Notes: generated by a model not told the origin, from the letters alone. Positions 44,358-53,792 are shown, numbered from the stretch's first letter. The stretch is 64,000 nucleotides of DNA from Gemmatimonadaceae bacterium (GCA_036273715.1 DASUHB010000073.1:1-64000), one strand, 5' to 3'. A program made the numbers and translations.

Positions 44358-47018
44358 CTACTCCGACCGCAGCGTGATCGAGGGATCCACCCGCGCCGCG
44401 CGGGACGCCGGAATCCAACAGGCCAGCGCCGACACGACGGCGAGCAGCACCACGACGCCCGCGTAGGTCACGGGATCGAGGCGCGACACGCCGAACAACA
44501 GCGTCACCAGCGCCCGGCTCGCCGCCACCGCGCCCGCCAGGCCGATCGCGACGCCCACCACCGTCAAGCCCATGCCCTCGCGCACGACGAGCGCTAGAAT
44601 CTGCGACTGCGTCGCGCCTAACGCAGAGCGCACGCCGATTTCCCGCGTGCGCTCGGCCACGCTGCCCGAGAGCACGCCGTACAGACCGATCGCCGCCAAC
44701 GCCAAGGCCGCCGCCGCGAAAATCTCGAAGACGATGAGGACGAACCGCCGCTCGGCCGCCGACTGCCGCACCAGCGCCGCCATCGTCGCCACCCGCGTGA
44801 CCGGCTGGTCGCGATCCACCGACCAGATGGCCCGCTTGACTAACGGAATCAGCGACACCGGCTGGACGCGCGCGCGCACGACCAGCGTTTGTACGTTGTC
44901 TACCCAGTCCCACTGCCCGGACGCGACGTAGAACTGATCCTCTTGGGCCACGGCCAGCGACGTCTGCTTCACGTCGCCCACCACGCCCACGACGTAGTCC
45001 CACGGCCGCTTCGCATCGCCGAGCTCCGGACCGACACGCACGCGCTGGCCGATCGGATTCTGACCCGGGAACCGCCGCTTCGCGAACGACTCGTTGATCA
45101 CGAGCGCTTCCGGCGCCCCGGGCAGGTCGTGCGCGTCGACGAGACGGCCCGCGCGCAGCGGAATGCCCATCGTCTTGAAGTAGTCCGGCGTGACGGCGTA
45201 GCGGAGCGCCGATCCCTCGTCGCCGCTCTTCACGGCGTCGTTCTCGAACGCAATGCCGTAGGCGTCGACATCGCCGCTCAACGGCAGTTGACTCGTGAAC
45301 GCCGCCGACGCTACGCCGGGCACCGCGCGCACCGCGTCGAGCGCCTGCGCGAAGAACTCGAGCCGCGCGCTGTCCGACGCGTAGCGGTGACCGGCCGCAT
45401 CGATCTGCATCGTGAGCACGTTGGTCGCGTCGAAGCCCGGCGCAACCGCGAACAGCTGCGCAAGACTGCGCAGCAACAGCCCCGCGCCCACGAGCAGCAC
45501 GAGCGCGAGCGCCACTTCGGCGACCACGAGCACGCGGCGGCTGGCAGCGTGTCCCCCGGCAACGCGCGAGGATGCGCGCGCGAGCCCGGGGCCGGCGGCG
45601 TTCCTGGACGCGCGCAGCGCCGGTGCAATGCCGACGGCGATGCCGATGATTGCCGTCACAAGGAGCGCGAAGGCGAACGCGCGGCCGTCGAGTCCGATGG
45701 CGCCAGCGCGCGGCACTCCCTCCGGCGTGAGCGCGATGAGCCCGCGCACCCCCGCCTCGGCCACGCCTAACGCAAGAACGCCGCCGCACGCGGCGAGCAC
45801 CAGGCTCTCGGTCAGCAGCTGGCGCACGAGGCGGCCGCGGCCCGCGCCCAACGCGACGCGCATCGCGAACTCGTCCGCGCGCTGGGCCCCGCGCGCCAGC
45901 AGCAGGTTGGCCACGTTGACGCAGGCGATGGCCAGCAGCAGCACCACCGCCCCCAGCACCGCGAGCAGCGCCGGCCTCACGCCGCTCGTCACATCGTACT
46001 GGAGCGCGTGCACCATCAGGCCGTCGTTGAGCGATGCCCAGGCCGGCCGTGGGAAGTCCGCTTGGGGCGAGTGGGCAATGGCATTCAGCTCGCGGCGCGC
46101 CTCGTCGAGGCTCACCCCCGGCTCGAGACGGCCGATCATCGCCTGATGGTGGCCCCACTCGCGGCTCTCGAAGGCGGCACGCGGCCGCATCTGCAGCGGC
46201 GTCCAGACGTCGGCGGCGGCTTCGAGCACGTTGTCGAAGCCCGCCGGCATCACGCCGATCACGGTGAACGGATTGCCATCGAGGTCGATGACGCGGCCGA
46301 CGACATTGCGATCGCCGCCGAACCGCCGCGCGACCAGACGCGCGCTCAGGATGGCGACGCGGGGCCCGCCCGGCCGGTCGTCGGCGTCGGCGAAGTTGCG
46401 GCCGAGCGCCGGCGAGATGCCCAACACGCGAAAATAACTCGCGCTCACCTGCTGCCCCGCGAGACGCTCGGGCTCGCCGTCGCCCGACAGGGCCGGCTGC
46501 CACGCGTCGATCGCGGCGAGCGCTTGAAATACGCGGCTGCGTTGGGCAATCTCGACGTAGGTCCCGTACGTGGTCGCGAGGCGGGATCCGTCGGCGCGCA
46601 CGTCCGAGATCATCACCACACGATCCGCGTGCGGGTAGGCGAGCGGCTCGAACAGAATCGGGTTCACCGCGCCGAAGATGGCGGTGGCGGCGCCGATGCC
46701 TAACGCAAGCGTGAGCACGGCCACCACCGCGAAGCCGGGGTGGGTGCGCAGGCGTCGCACCGCGACCCTGAGATCGCCGGCCGTGGACGCGGCGATGTTC
46801 TCCCAACCAGAATCCCGCACCTGCTCCCGCACGACCACCGGATTCCCGATCTCGATCGCCGCCGCGCGCCGAGCCGCCGCCTCCGTGAGACCGCGCCCGA
46901 TGTGCGCCGCGGTGGCCTGATCGAGATAATGCGCGACCTCGTCGTCCACATCGCGATCCGAGGCGCCCCGGTGCACGAGCACGCGCAACCCCCGCGCTAC
47001 CTGCCGCCAGAGCGACAC
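44358..47018 (-). CDS. ADOP-type ABC transporter permease (MacB/FtsX family)
   Basis: 886 residues. N-terminal helical domain (VARGLRVLVHRGASDRDVDDEVAHYLDQ) typical of acidobacterial duplicated orphan permeases, then two FtsX-like permease halves with large periplasmic MacB_PCD domains (VVVREQVRDSGWENIA..., RLRTHPGFAVVAVLTLALGIGAATAIFG; RFVLIVFEIFAAAALALAAIGLYGVLSGSVAERTREIGVRSALGA). About eight helices. No ATPase gene adjacent. PadR gene lies 3 nt upstream. Transported substrate unknown. Confidence 0.88.
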   Translation of the reverse strand: MSLWRQVARGLRVLVHRGASDRDVDDEVAHYLDQATAAHIGRGLTEAAARRAAAIEIGNPVVVREQVRDSGWENIAASTAGDLRVAVRRLRTHPGFAVVAVLTLALGIGAATAIFGAVNPILFEPLAYPHADRVVMISDVRADGSRLATTYGTYVEIAQRSRVFQALAAIDAWQPALSGDGEPERLAGQQVSASYFRVLGISPALGRNFADADDRPGGPRVAILSARLVARRFGGDRNVVGRVIDLDGNPFTVIGVMPAGFDNVLEAAADVWTPLQMRPRAAFESREWGHHQAMIGRLEPGVSLDEARRELNAIAHSPQADFPRPAWASLNDGLMVHALQYDVTSGVRPALLAVLGAVVLLLAIACVNVANLLLARGAQRADEFAMRVALGAGRGRLVRQLLTESLVLAACGGVLALGVAEAGVRGLIALTPEGVPRAGAIGLDGRAFAFALLVTAIIGIAVGIAPALRASRNAAGPGLARASSRVAGGHAASRRVLVVAEVALALVLLVGAGLLLRSLAQLFAVAPGFDATNVLTMQIDAAGHRYASDSARLEFFAQALDAVRAVPGVASAAFTSQLPLSGDVDAYGIAFENDAVKSGDEGSALRYAVTPDYFKTMGIPLRAGRLVDAHDLPGAPEALVINESFAKRRFPGQNPIGQRVRVGPELGDAKRPWDYVVGVVGDVKQTSLAVAQEDQFYVASGQWDWVDNVQTLVVRARVQPVSLIPLVKRAIWSVDRDQPVTRVATMAALVRQSAAERRFVLIVFEIFAAAALALAAIGLYGVLSGSVAERTREIGVRSALGATQSQILALVVREGMGLTVVGVAIGLAGAVAASRALVTLLFGVSRLDPVTYAGVVVLLAVVSALACWIPASRAARVDPSITLRSE

Positions 47019-47021
47019 GCG

Positions 47022-47357
47022 TTAGGCCTCGGCTTTGAGCAGCCGCGCGATAGCCGTCGCGCGCTGGTTCCACGTGGACGTTTCCACCTCGAGCTGCTTG
47101 CGCCCTGCCCGCGTCAGCGCGTAGTACCGCGCCCGCCGCGCGTTCTCCGTCTGCCGCCACTCCGCGTCCAGCCACCCCGCCCGCTCGAGTCGCTGCAGCG
47201 CCGTGAGCAGCGAACCCGGGTTGATGCGGAACACGCCGCGCGAGATCTGCTCGATGCGCCGCGCGATGCCGAACCCGTGCATCGGCTCGAGGCTCAGTGT
47301 CTTGAGGATGAGCAGATCCAGCGTGCCCTGGATCACATCCGTATTGGGCTCGACCAA
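47022..47357 (-). CDS. PadR-family transcriptional regulator
   Basis: 111 residues. QGTLDLLILKTLSLEPMHGFGIARRIEQISRGVFRINPGSLLTALQRLERAGWL is the PadR winged helix; the remainder is the short dimerisation helix. Probably represses itself and the ADOP permease directly downstream (3 nt). Start is TTG at 47357; GTG at 47336 is equally close to the domain. -35-like TTGACA is at 47408-47413 on the minus strand, -10 poor. Confidence 0.86.
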   Translation of the reverse strand: MVEPNTDVIQGTLDLLILKTLSLEPMHGFGIARRIEQISRGVFRINPGSLLTALQRLERAGWLDAEWRQTENARRARYYALTRAGRKQLEVETSTWNQRATAIARLLKAEA

Positions 47358-47518
47358 CGCGCGCTCCGGGTGACGAGGCTGTACCCAGGATGCGCGCTCT
47401 CATCTTGATTGTCAAGGGTTGATCGCCAACAGGGCCAGCCACCCGGACGCCGGGGGTTGCAGGCGCCGCGTCTTCTGCGCCATGTTGTGCAACGGAGAAC
47501 GTCTAACCGGACCGCGCC

Positions 47519-47983
47519 ATGACGACCATCTTTGGCAGGCTGCGCCGCTTCGCCCCCGCCCTGCTCTGCCTCACGGGCTTCGCGTGCATGACCTAGCCCG
47601 TCACGCCGGTGAATGAATTGCGCCCCGGGAACAGCGTCCAGCTGACGCTCACCGATTCCGCGATTCCTGCCTTGGCTCCGCGCCTCGGCCCGGGCGTGTT
47701 CCGCGTCCAGGGCAAACTGCACGAGGTCGATTCGCTCGCCTTACTGCTTCAGGTGTCGAACACCACGTCCACACGGAACATCGATTACCATTTCGCGCCG
47801 AGCATGCAGTGGGGAGGCGGCGCGGTGTCGATTCCGCGCACCGGCGTCGCCGCCGCACGCCAGGGACACTTCTCGCTGCTGCGCACCGCGCTCGGCATCG
47901 CGTTCGTCGGTGGGGCGGCCGCGCTCACGGCAAGCCTCATGCACCACGCGCCGGCCCAAGCCACGCGGGCGACTTACCCGTGA
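47519..47983 (+). pseudogene. Lipoprotein gene interrupted by an in-frame TAG
   Basis: ATG at 47519 opens a clear lipoprotein signal (RLRRFAPALLCLTGFAC), then Met-Thr and TAG at 47594-47596, two codons beyond the lipobox Cys. The same frame continues for 129 codons (PVTPVNELRPGNSVQLTLTDSAIPALAPRLGPGVFRVQGKLHEVD...) to 47983, with a hydrophobic segment near the end. Either a recent nonsense mutation, suppression or sequencing error. The internal GTG at 47609 has no signal for translation alone. Confidence 0.7.
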
Positions 47984-48167
47984 GCGCGCGAGACGCCCCT
48001 CGACAACAGACATTGTGCTGAACGGCGGTGACGTGCGACATCGGATGTCTTCTCGCCCTCGCCGTCGCCTTCGGTAGTATCGCAGTACACACTCCAGTTG
48101 GCGGGCACCGTCGATGGTGCGCGCCCGGCTTCTGCGCGAAGTCGCGGCATCCGTTCGATCCGCCTTC

Positions 48168-49544
48168 CTAACGCGCGCCGGCGCCCAACCGAAAGGTCAT
48201 CGCGCGAAAATCGATCGTGTACCCGCCGTACCGGGCGGCCATGGTCCCCGACAAGTTGCCGTAGTACGCGTCGAACGGCGTCTTTGCCTCCTCGCGCATC
48301 ACGAAGACGCTGTCGAGGACAGCCTGGTGTCCACCAATCGCGAGCGGGAGCCGGGCGAGCTCGTATCCTGCGTACGTCTTGTCGCCGCCCGCGCCACCGA
48401 TGTGCGTGTGGGTCGGATCGAGACCGCTGAGGAGCGTCGAGTACGCGCGGCAGAAACGCACCGTGAGCAGGGTCGCGTCGGCGCCGCTGTCGAAATGAAA
48501 GAGACGCGTCGAATCTCCCACTGTTGCCGACACGACGGGCGACAGATCGTCCAGGAACAGGTTCGATGAATCACTCGGCGCCTCGCCCGCCGCCGGATCG
48601 ACGCGCAGACTGTCGGTGCCGATGGCGAGTCGGCCCAACGCCTCGAGCACCGGATAGCCGAGGATGGCGGTGATCTGGAACTTGATCTGCGGAATGTCGA
48701 GCATGCTGTCGGGCATCACGAGCACGACGACGTTCTCGACGCGCGCGGCGCCGATGCGCAACTCCGGAATCACCGCCACCCGAGACGGGACAGCGACCCC
48801 AGTGATGCCGCTCGTCGTCGATCCACTCGTGATCACGTGGAGGCGGAGCCGCCGCGCCACCGTTTCGGTGATGGTCGAGAGGTTCGCACCCGTGTCGAAA
48901 ATCCATTTGGACGAATCGCGCCCGACGTGGACCGTGACGTCGCGCAGTCCGATGGCGTTAGGCGTGAGCGGGATGGCAAACGGAGACGACACCGCCGTGC
49001 GCTGCCTGGGCGCGTCGCGCAGCGCGCGCCGCAGCAGCAGCTCGCTGCGCAGGTCGGTGCGATCCGCCGGCGCCATCGTCGCGGCGCTCGCCCGATAGAG
49101 GCGCTCGAGTGCATTGGCGGCGTCGCCGTACCGATACGTCTTCATGTAATCATCGGCGAGCGTCTTCAATGCCACCCGGAAACGCGCCGAATCGGCGACA
49201 GGATCGAGACGCGGTACCAGCGGCTCGAGATCCCGGATCGACTGCGCGTTCTCGTTCTCCTTGTTGGCGATTACGCCGCGCACGTAATCGAGCGTCGGCG
49301 CCGGCGCGCCCGCGCGCGCGCTCGCAGCCGCCAACCACCGCGCGAGCGCGATGTACCGGTGCTCGGCGAGCAGCCAGTCCGGCCTGGCGGGCGCATCGAG
49401 CGCCGGCTCCGGGCGACTAACGGACGGCGGGTCGCAGATGGGAGCGGGGAGCGCACTCGGCCGGCGCGCGCCGAGGAGCGCAGCAAGCAGCGCGACGACC
49501 GCACCCACCGCCGACGCAGCACGTCGCCGACGCATCGTGACCAT
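48168..49544 (-). CDS. Two-lobed pepsin/retropepsin-like aspartic protease
   Basis: 458 residues. N-terminal signal-anchor (AVGAVVALLAALLGA), a helical part about 55-180, and two aspartic protease lobes: FDTGANLSTIT with Asp217 and FHFDSGADATLLT with Asp352; ALGYPVLEALGRL and GNLSGTM (ILG-type conserved loops) follow each. Single-lobe homodimers are usual in bacteria; two lobes in one chain are uncommon. The surroundings (ADOP permeases, lipoproteins) give no substrate. Probably periplasmic or surface-exposed. Confidence 0.75.
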   Translation of the reverse strand: MVTMRRRRAASAVGAVVALLAALLGARRPSALPAPICDPPSVSRPEPALDAPARPDWLLAEHRYIALARWLAAASARAGAPAPTLDYVRGVIANKENENAQSIRDLEPLVPRLDPVADSARFRVALKTLADDYMKTYRYGDAANALERLYRASAATMAPADRTDLRSELLLRRALRDAPRQRTAVSSPFAIPLTPNAIGLRDVTVHVGRDSSKWIFDTGANLSTITETVARRLRLHVITSGSTTSGITGVAVPSRVAVIPELRIGAARVENVVVLVMPDSMLDIPQIKFQITAILGYPVLEALGRLAIGTDSLRVDPAAGEAPSDSSNLFLDDLSPVVSATVGDSTRLFHFDSGADATLLTVRFCRAYSTLLSGLDPTHTHIGGAGGDKTYAGYELARLPLAIGGHQAVLDSVFVMREEAKTPFDAYYGNLSGTMAARYGGYTIDFRAMTFRLGAGAR

Positions 49545-49761
49545 GCAACACCTCGGACTGAGAACGATTCGTCCTGCCTAACGGCGAGCCCTGGTCGGCC
49601 CGACGGACAAGACGGCAGGAGAAAAATCGGCCGGCGTCATCCCGCTGTCAACGCGCCCCGAGCACGCCGCCGGCGACAATGTCAGCGTTGCGTCAACGGG
49701 ATCGAGCGCGCCGATGCGCGAGCGCCCATGCACGCGAGCCGAACGCTGCTCCTCTTGACAT

Positions 49762-49802
49762 TCGGGAGAAGAGAGCCCACGTTCTCCCGACACCCGGGAG
49801 AA
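49762..49802 (+). promoter_or_regulatory. Candidate PadR operator
   Basis: TCGGGAGAA (49762-49770) is matched by its complement TTCTCCCGA (49782-49790), spaced 11 bases, and CGGGAGAA occurs a third time at 49795-49802. A TTGACA (49755-49760) lies just upstream. Ten bases later is the PadR gene start at 49812. PadR proteins usually bind such inverted repeats at their own promoters. Confidence 0.55.
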
Positions 49803-49811
49803 GACGCCACC

Positions 49812-50180
49812 ATGTCGTTTCACGACAGCGCCCGTTCGCGCATGGTTCGCACCGAGTCCGCCGAGCAGGTGCTGCAGGGCACGCTCGACCTGCTGATCCT
49901 GAAGACGCTGTCGCTCGAGCCGATGCACGGCTGGGGTCTCGCGCACCGAATTCAGGAGCTGTCGCGCGATCTCCTCCAGGTTGGGCAAGGCTCGATCTAC
50001 CCGGCCGTCGTGCGCCTCGAACAGCGCGGCTGGGTATCCACGTCCTGGCGTACGACCGAGAACAATCGGCGGGCGAAGTACTACACGGTTACCGTTGCCG
50101 GCCGGCGCGCCATGGGGCAGGAGCTCGCAAGCTGGAAGCGATTCGTCGCCGCAGTCACGCTCGTCGTGGAGGCTACGTGA
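49812..50180 (+). CDS. PadR-family transcriptional regulator
   Basis: 122 residues. QGTLDLLILKTLSLEPMHGWGLAHRIQELSRDLLQVGQGSIYPAVVRLEQRGWVS plus RRAKYYTVTVAGRRAMGQE is the PadR winged helix. Close relative of the PadR at 47022-47357. Likely autorepressor acting on the repeat at 49762-49802 and on the downstream ADOP permease, whose GTG overlaps its stop. Confidence 0.9.
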   Translation: MSFHDSARSRMVRTESAEQVLQGTLDLLILKTLSLEPMHGWGLAHRIQELSRDLLQVGQGSIYPAVVRLEQRGWVSTSWRTTENNRRAKYYTVTVAGRRAMGQELASWKRFVAAVTLVVEAT

Positions 50181-52906
50181 GGGTCACGGTGTGGGACCGC
50201 ATGAAGATGTTCCTGACTCGTGGGCGCGAGTCGCTGCACCGCCACCGGATCATGATGGATCTCGATGACGAGCTGCGCACGCATCTCGAGATGGAAACGG
50301 CCTACAACATGACCCGCGGCATGCCGCCCGCAGACGCGGCCCGCGCGGCCAGGATCGCGATCGGCGGCGTGGAGACCGTGCGTGAGCAGGTGGGCGATGC
50401 CCGCGGGTTCAGCATCATCGACAATCTCGTGCGGGACATCCGCTTTGCGTTTCGCCAACTTCGCCGGACGCCGGCGTTCACGGCGAGCATTGCCGCGACG
50501 CTCGCAATTGGCATCGGCGGGACCACCGCCATATTCGCGGTGCTGGACTCGGTCGTTCTCCGTCCTCTGCCCTATCCGAATGCTAACCGTCTGGTAGGCG
50601 TCTGGTGGTCCCTGCCCGGCATGGGCTTCCCGCTGGCGCCGCAGTCCGTGAGCACGTACTTCGCCATCAAGCGTCTTGCGACGTCCTTCGATGGCATCGG
50701 CGTGGTCGATCGGACGGCGGTGAACGTGGTCACGCGCGCCGGCGACGAACACGCCGAGCGTCTCAACGGCGCCGCGGCCAGCGCGAACCTCTTTTCGCTG
50801 CTGGGCCCCCGGTTCATCGCCGGGCGCCCGTACACGGCCGCCGAGGACGTGCCTAACGCAACACCCGTGGTGGTCATCAGCGAAGGCTTCTGGCGACGGC
50901 ATTACGGCGGCGACCGCACCGTCATCGGCAAGCAGCTGATCGTCGATGGACAATCGCGCACCATCGTCGGGGTCACTGCCTCCGGGTTCCATTTTCCCGA
51001 CGAGGGGACGCAGCTCTGGACGCCGATCGAGCTGGATTCCGCGACGGCGTACGGCGGTCCGTTCGCGCACCAGGCATTCGCGCGCCTGCGTCCGGGCGTC
51101 ACGATCGATGACGCTCGGCGCGAAATCGCGCGGTTGATGCCGCGCATGGGCGAGCTCTATCCCGACATCGCGCCGTCGATGGCGTTGGCCGAGTTTCTGC
51201 GGCAGGCCCACGCGGGCGTCGTCGTGCACCCGATGCGGGACGACGTGGTCGGCGGATTCGGCACCGTCGCGATCATCGCGGCGGCGGCCGGTGTGCTGCT
51301 GTTCGCGATTGCCCTTGCGAATGCGGCGAGCCTGCTGCTCACGCGCGCCGAAGGCCGGCAGCGCGAGCTGGCGCTGCGGGTGGTGTTGGGCGCCGGCACT
51401 CGGCGCGTGCTGGCGCAGTTCGTGGCCGAGTCGCTGCTGTTAGGCGCGTTGGGCGGCGTGGCCGGTGTGGCCATCGCGCGCATCGGCATCCGCGCGCTCG
51501 TGGATGCCGCGCCGCAGGGCATTCCGCGGTTGTCGGAAATTGCTTTGCATCCGGCGGTCATCGGATTCGCCGTCGGCATCACCATCGCCATGGCCTTCGC
51601 CTGCAGCTCGATCGCGTGGCTGCGCCTCGACGTGCGGAACCTGGGCAACCGTCTGCGCGATGGATCGCGCGGCGGGACGACGGGACGCGATCGCCAGCGC
51701 GCGCGCCGCACGTTAGTCGTGACGCAAGTCGCGTTCGCAACGCTGCTCGTGACGGGCGCCGCGTTTCTCCTGCAGAACGCATATCGCCTGCGGCGCGCGG
51801 ATCCCGGCTTCGATGCCAGTCACACGCTCACCGCGTGGATCTCGCTGCCGCTCGTGGCGTATCCACACGACAGCGACGCGGTGCGCTATGCGCAGCGGCT
51901 CGTGACGCGGGTTCGCAAGCTGCCGGGCGTCAGCGCCGCCGGCGTGAGCTCCAAACTTCCGATGTTCCAGTTAGGCTCGACGTACACCCCCGTGTGGAGC
52001 GACGCGGATCCGGGAACGTCGACGACGCTGCCCCCCTCCGATCTCGCGCTCACGGCCGGCGACGGATTCTTCCCGGCGCTCGGCATCCCGATCGTTGCCG
52101 GTCGGGATTTCTATCCCGGCGGCAGGCAGTCGCCGTACGAGGCGATCATCGACCGCTCGCTCGCCCATCGCTACTGGGGCGACTCGACGGGTGCGCGCGC
52201 CATCGGGCGCCGCATCCGCCTTACGCAAGATCCGAGGAGCGATTCGTGGTACACGGTCGTCGGCGTCGTCGGGTCGGTGGCCGACACGTCGCTCGCCGGC
52301 CCTCGCGTCGGCGTCGTCTATCTGCCCAACGTCGTCTCGCCGGACACCAACCGCTCGGTGGTGATGCGCGTGCTGGCGCTCGCCGTCAAATCATCCGGCG
52401 ATCCGCACGCGATGCGTACCCTCGTCGAGCGCGCGATCACGGATGTCGATGGGTCCGTGCCGCCGTTCCGCGTGAAGCCGATGACGGACGTGCTGCGCGA
52501 GTCGACGGCGCGACTCTGGTTCATGGTCACCATTCTCGCCACGACGGGAACCATTGCCCTGCTGCTCGCGGCGATCGGGCTGTACGGCGTGCTCTCGTAT
52601 CTCGTCAACGCGAGGGCGAAAGAGATGAGCATTCGCATGGCGATGGGTGCGCTGCCATCGACGGTGGCCGCGTTCGTGACGCGGCAGGGCATGGCGATGG
52701 CGGGCATTGGCGTGGTGATCGGCGCCGCGGCGTTTCTCGTGCTGGCGCGCGACATCGAGTCCATGCAGTCCGGCCTCACGGGCCCCGCGGTGGCGACGAT
52801 CGTCGCCGCGCCGATCGCGCTGATCTGCATCACGACCTGTGCGAGCTGGGTGCCCGCGCGCCGAGCCGCGCACGCGGACCCCGCCCGTGCCCTGTCCGCC
52901 GACTGA
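50177..52906 (+). CDS. ADOP-type ABC transporter permease (MacB/FtsX family)
   Basis: 909 residues from the GTG at 50177, overlapping the PadR stop (GTGA), GGAG upstream. Architecture as in the permease at 44358-47018: N-terminal helical domain with MMDLDDELRTHLEMETAYNM, helix IAATLAIGIGGTTAIFAVL, PCD domains with VVVISEGFWRRHYGGDRTVIGKQL, and last FtsX helices (TIALLLAAIGLYGVLSYLVNARAKEMSIRMAMGAL). Substrate and ATPase partner unknown. The longer frame upstream of GTG is in the PadR gene and false. Confidence 0.9.
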   Translation: MRVTVWDRMKMFLTRGRESLHRHRIMMDLDDELRTHLEMETAYNMTRGMPPADAARAARIAIGGVETVREQVGDARGFSIIDNLVRDIRFAFRQLRRTPAFTASIAATLAIGIGGTTAIFAVLDSVVLRPLPYPNANRLVGVWWSLPGMGFPLAPQSVSTYFAIKRLATSFDGIGVVDRTAVNVVTRAGDEHAERLNGAAASANLFSLLGPRFIAGRPYTAAEDVPNATPVVVISEGFWRRHYGGDRTVIGKQLIVDGQSRTIVGVTASGFHFPDEGTQLWTPIELDSATAYGGPFAHQAFARLRPGVTIDDARREIARLMPRMGELYPDIAPSMALAEFLRQAHAGVVVHPMRDDVVGGFGTVAIIAAAAGVLLFAIALANAASLLLTRAEGRQRELALRVVLGAGTRRVLAQFVAESLLLGALGGVAGVAIARIGIRALVDAAPQGIPRLSEIALHPAVIGFAVGITIAMAFACSSIAWLRLDVRNLGNRLRDGSRGGTTGRDRQRARRTLVVTQVAFATLLVTGAAFLLQNAYRLRRADPGFDASHTLTAWISLPLVAYPHDSDAVRYAQRLVTRVRKLPGVSAAGVSSKLPMFQLGSTYTPVWSDADPGTSTTLPPSDLALTAGDGFFPALGIPIVAGRDFYPGGRQSPYEAIIDRSLAHRYWGDSTGARAIGRRIRLTQDPRSDSWYTVVGVVGSVADTSLAGPRVGVVYLPNVVSPDTNRSVVMRVLALAVKSSGDPHAMRTLVERAITDVDGSVPPFRVKPMTDVLRESTARLWFMVTILATTGTIALLLAAIGLYGVLSYLVNARAKEMSIRMAMGALPSTVAAFVTRQGMAMAGIGVVIGAAAFLVLARDIESMQSGLTGPAVATIVAAPIALICITTCASWVPARRAAHADPARALSAD

Positions 52907-52915
52907 CGGCAGCAG

Positions 52916-53668
52916 CTACTTTCCGGTCGAGTCGTTAGGCAAGCGGTACACGACCTTCCCGCTGTCGTCCAGGAACTCGAGGGACGCGTTGTTCGCGCTG
53001 TCCACCGCCAGCTTGACGCGCGCCTTCCCCTTCTTGTCCATGAGCAGCACCGCGGCGTCATCGTTCTTCGTCCGCCCAACGAACACGCGCTGCGTGAAGT
53101 GGCCGAACGCCTTGTCGTACTTCTGCTGGAACGACTTGAACGCCGCGCGCTGGGCCGCGGTGTCCTTCATGGCCTGAATGTCGTTGAGCGCGCGCGCCAT
53201 GTCGCCGGTGAGCGGTTCGTTCGGCTGATCCCACACCAGCAGACCGGATTGTTTCGTCGTCCCATGCTGCTCGTAGTCGAGGCCCACGGCTTCCTGCTGG
53301 CGGAAGTGGTCGAAGCGAATGGTGCTGCTCGCCTCGGGCACGCCGTTCACCATGTGCGTCTCGTACGTAAGGCCGCCGTTCTCGTCGCCATCGTCGTTGA
53401 AGAAGAGCAGTCCTGCCCCGCGGTGTCCGTTGCGATACTTGAGCTCGACGCCGCCGATGGTGCCGCCGGGAAATTCGTCGGTGTTGGAAATGGCGAGGCG
53501 GATCGTGCCGTTGGTCTCGCGGATGTTGATGCGGTGCGCGTTGATCTGGTCGAAGTCCACGGTTTTCGGCGAGCGGAACGCGGTGAAGAGCAGCACGGCG
53601 AACAAGAGCGACGAGAGGATGGCGTACGCCTTCAGGATGCGCACTTCCTTGCGGAGTTTCTCATCCAT
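52916..53668 (-). CDS. Membrane-anchored protein of unknown function
   Basis: 250 residues. N-terminal cytoplasmic basic segment, one helix (ILKAYAILSSLLFAVLLFTAF, about 11-31) and a large exported part with repeated short beta strands (INIRETNGTIRLAISNTDEFPGGTIGGVELKYRNGHRGAGLLFFND; AVLLMDKKGKARVKLAVDSANNASLEFLDDSGKVVYRLP). No enzyme motif. The two similar strand-rich segments suggest an internal repeat. Convergent with the ADOP permease (9-base gap). Confidence 0.6.
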   Translation of the reverse strand: MDEKLRKEVRILKAYAILSSLLFAVLLFTAFRSPKTVDFDQINAHRINIRETNGTIRLAISNTDEFPGGTIGGVELKYRNGHRGAGLLFFNDDGDENGGLTYETHMVNGVPEASSTIRFDHFRQQEAVGLDYEQHGTTKQSGLLVWDQPNEPLTGDMARALNDIQAMKDTAAQRAAFKSFQQKYDKAFGHFTQRVFVGRTKNDDAAVLLMDKKGKARVKLAVDSANNASLEFLDDSGKVVYRLPNDSTGK

Positions 53669-53728
53669 GGTGGATCTCCCTCGGTGCGGTCGGCGGCAAA
53701 GGCGCGTGCGCGACGGCGGATGGCAGGT

Positions 53729-53792
53729 TGTCCGGACCGCTGGGGCCGGCCGGCGAAATGTCCGGACAAATATACGGCGGGTGCGCTATAAT
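53729..53792 (+). promoter_or_regulatory. Two TGTCCGGAC palindromes before a TATAAT box
   Basis: TGTCCGGAC occurs at 53729-53737 and 53759-53767, 30 bases (about three helical turns) apart; the second forms the 10-mer palindrome TGTCCGGACA. TATAAT at 53787-53792 lies 19 bases beyond. The gap is a divergent one between the unknown membrane protein and the VOC gene. A repressor or activator site is likely; no match to a known factor. Confidence 0.4.

Noticed and set aside
44281-47442. 1053-codon open frame on the minus strand covering the ADOP and PadR genes
   Set aside because: Extremely Arg/Gly/Ala-rich frame shadow of a GC-rich gene; the real ADOP protein with helices and FtsX motifs is in another frame.
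48837-49811. Long frame upstream of the second PadR gene
   Set aside because: It runs antisense to the aspartic protease and has shadow composition; PadR begins at 49812 behind its operator.
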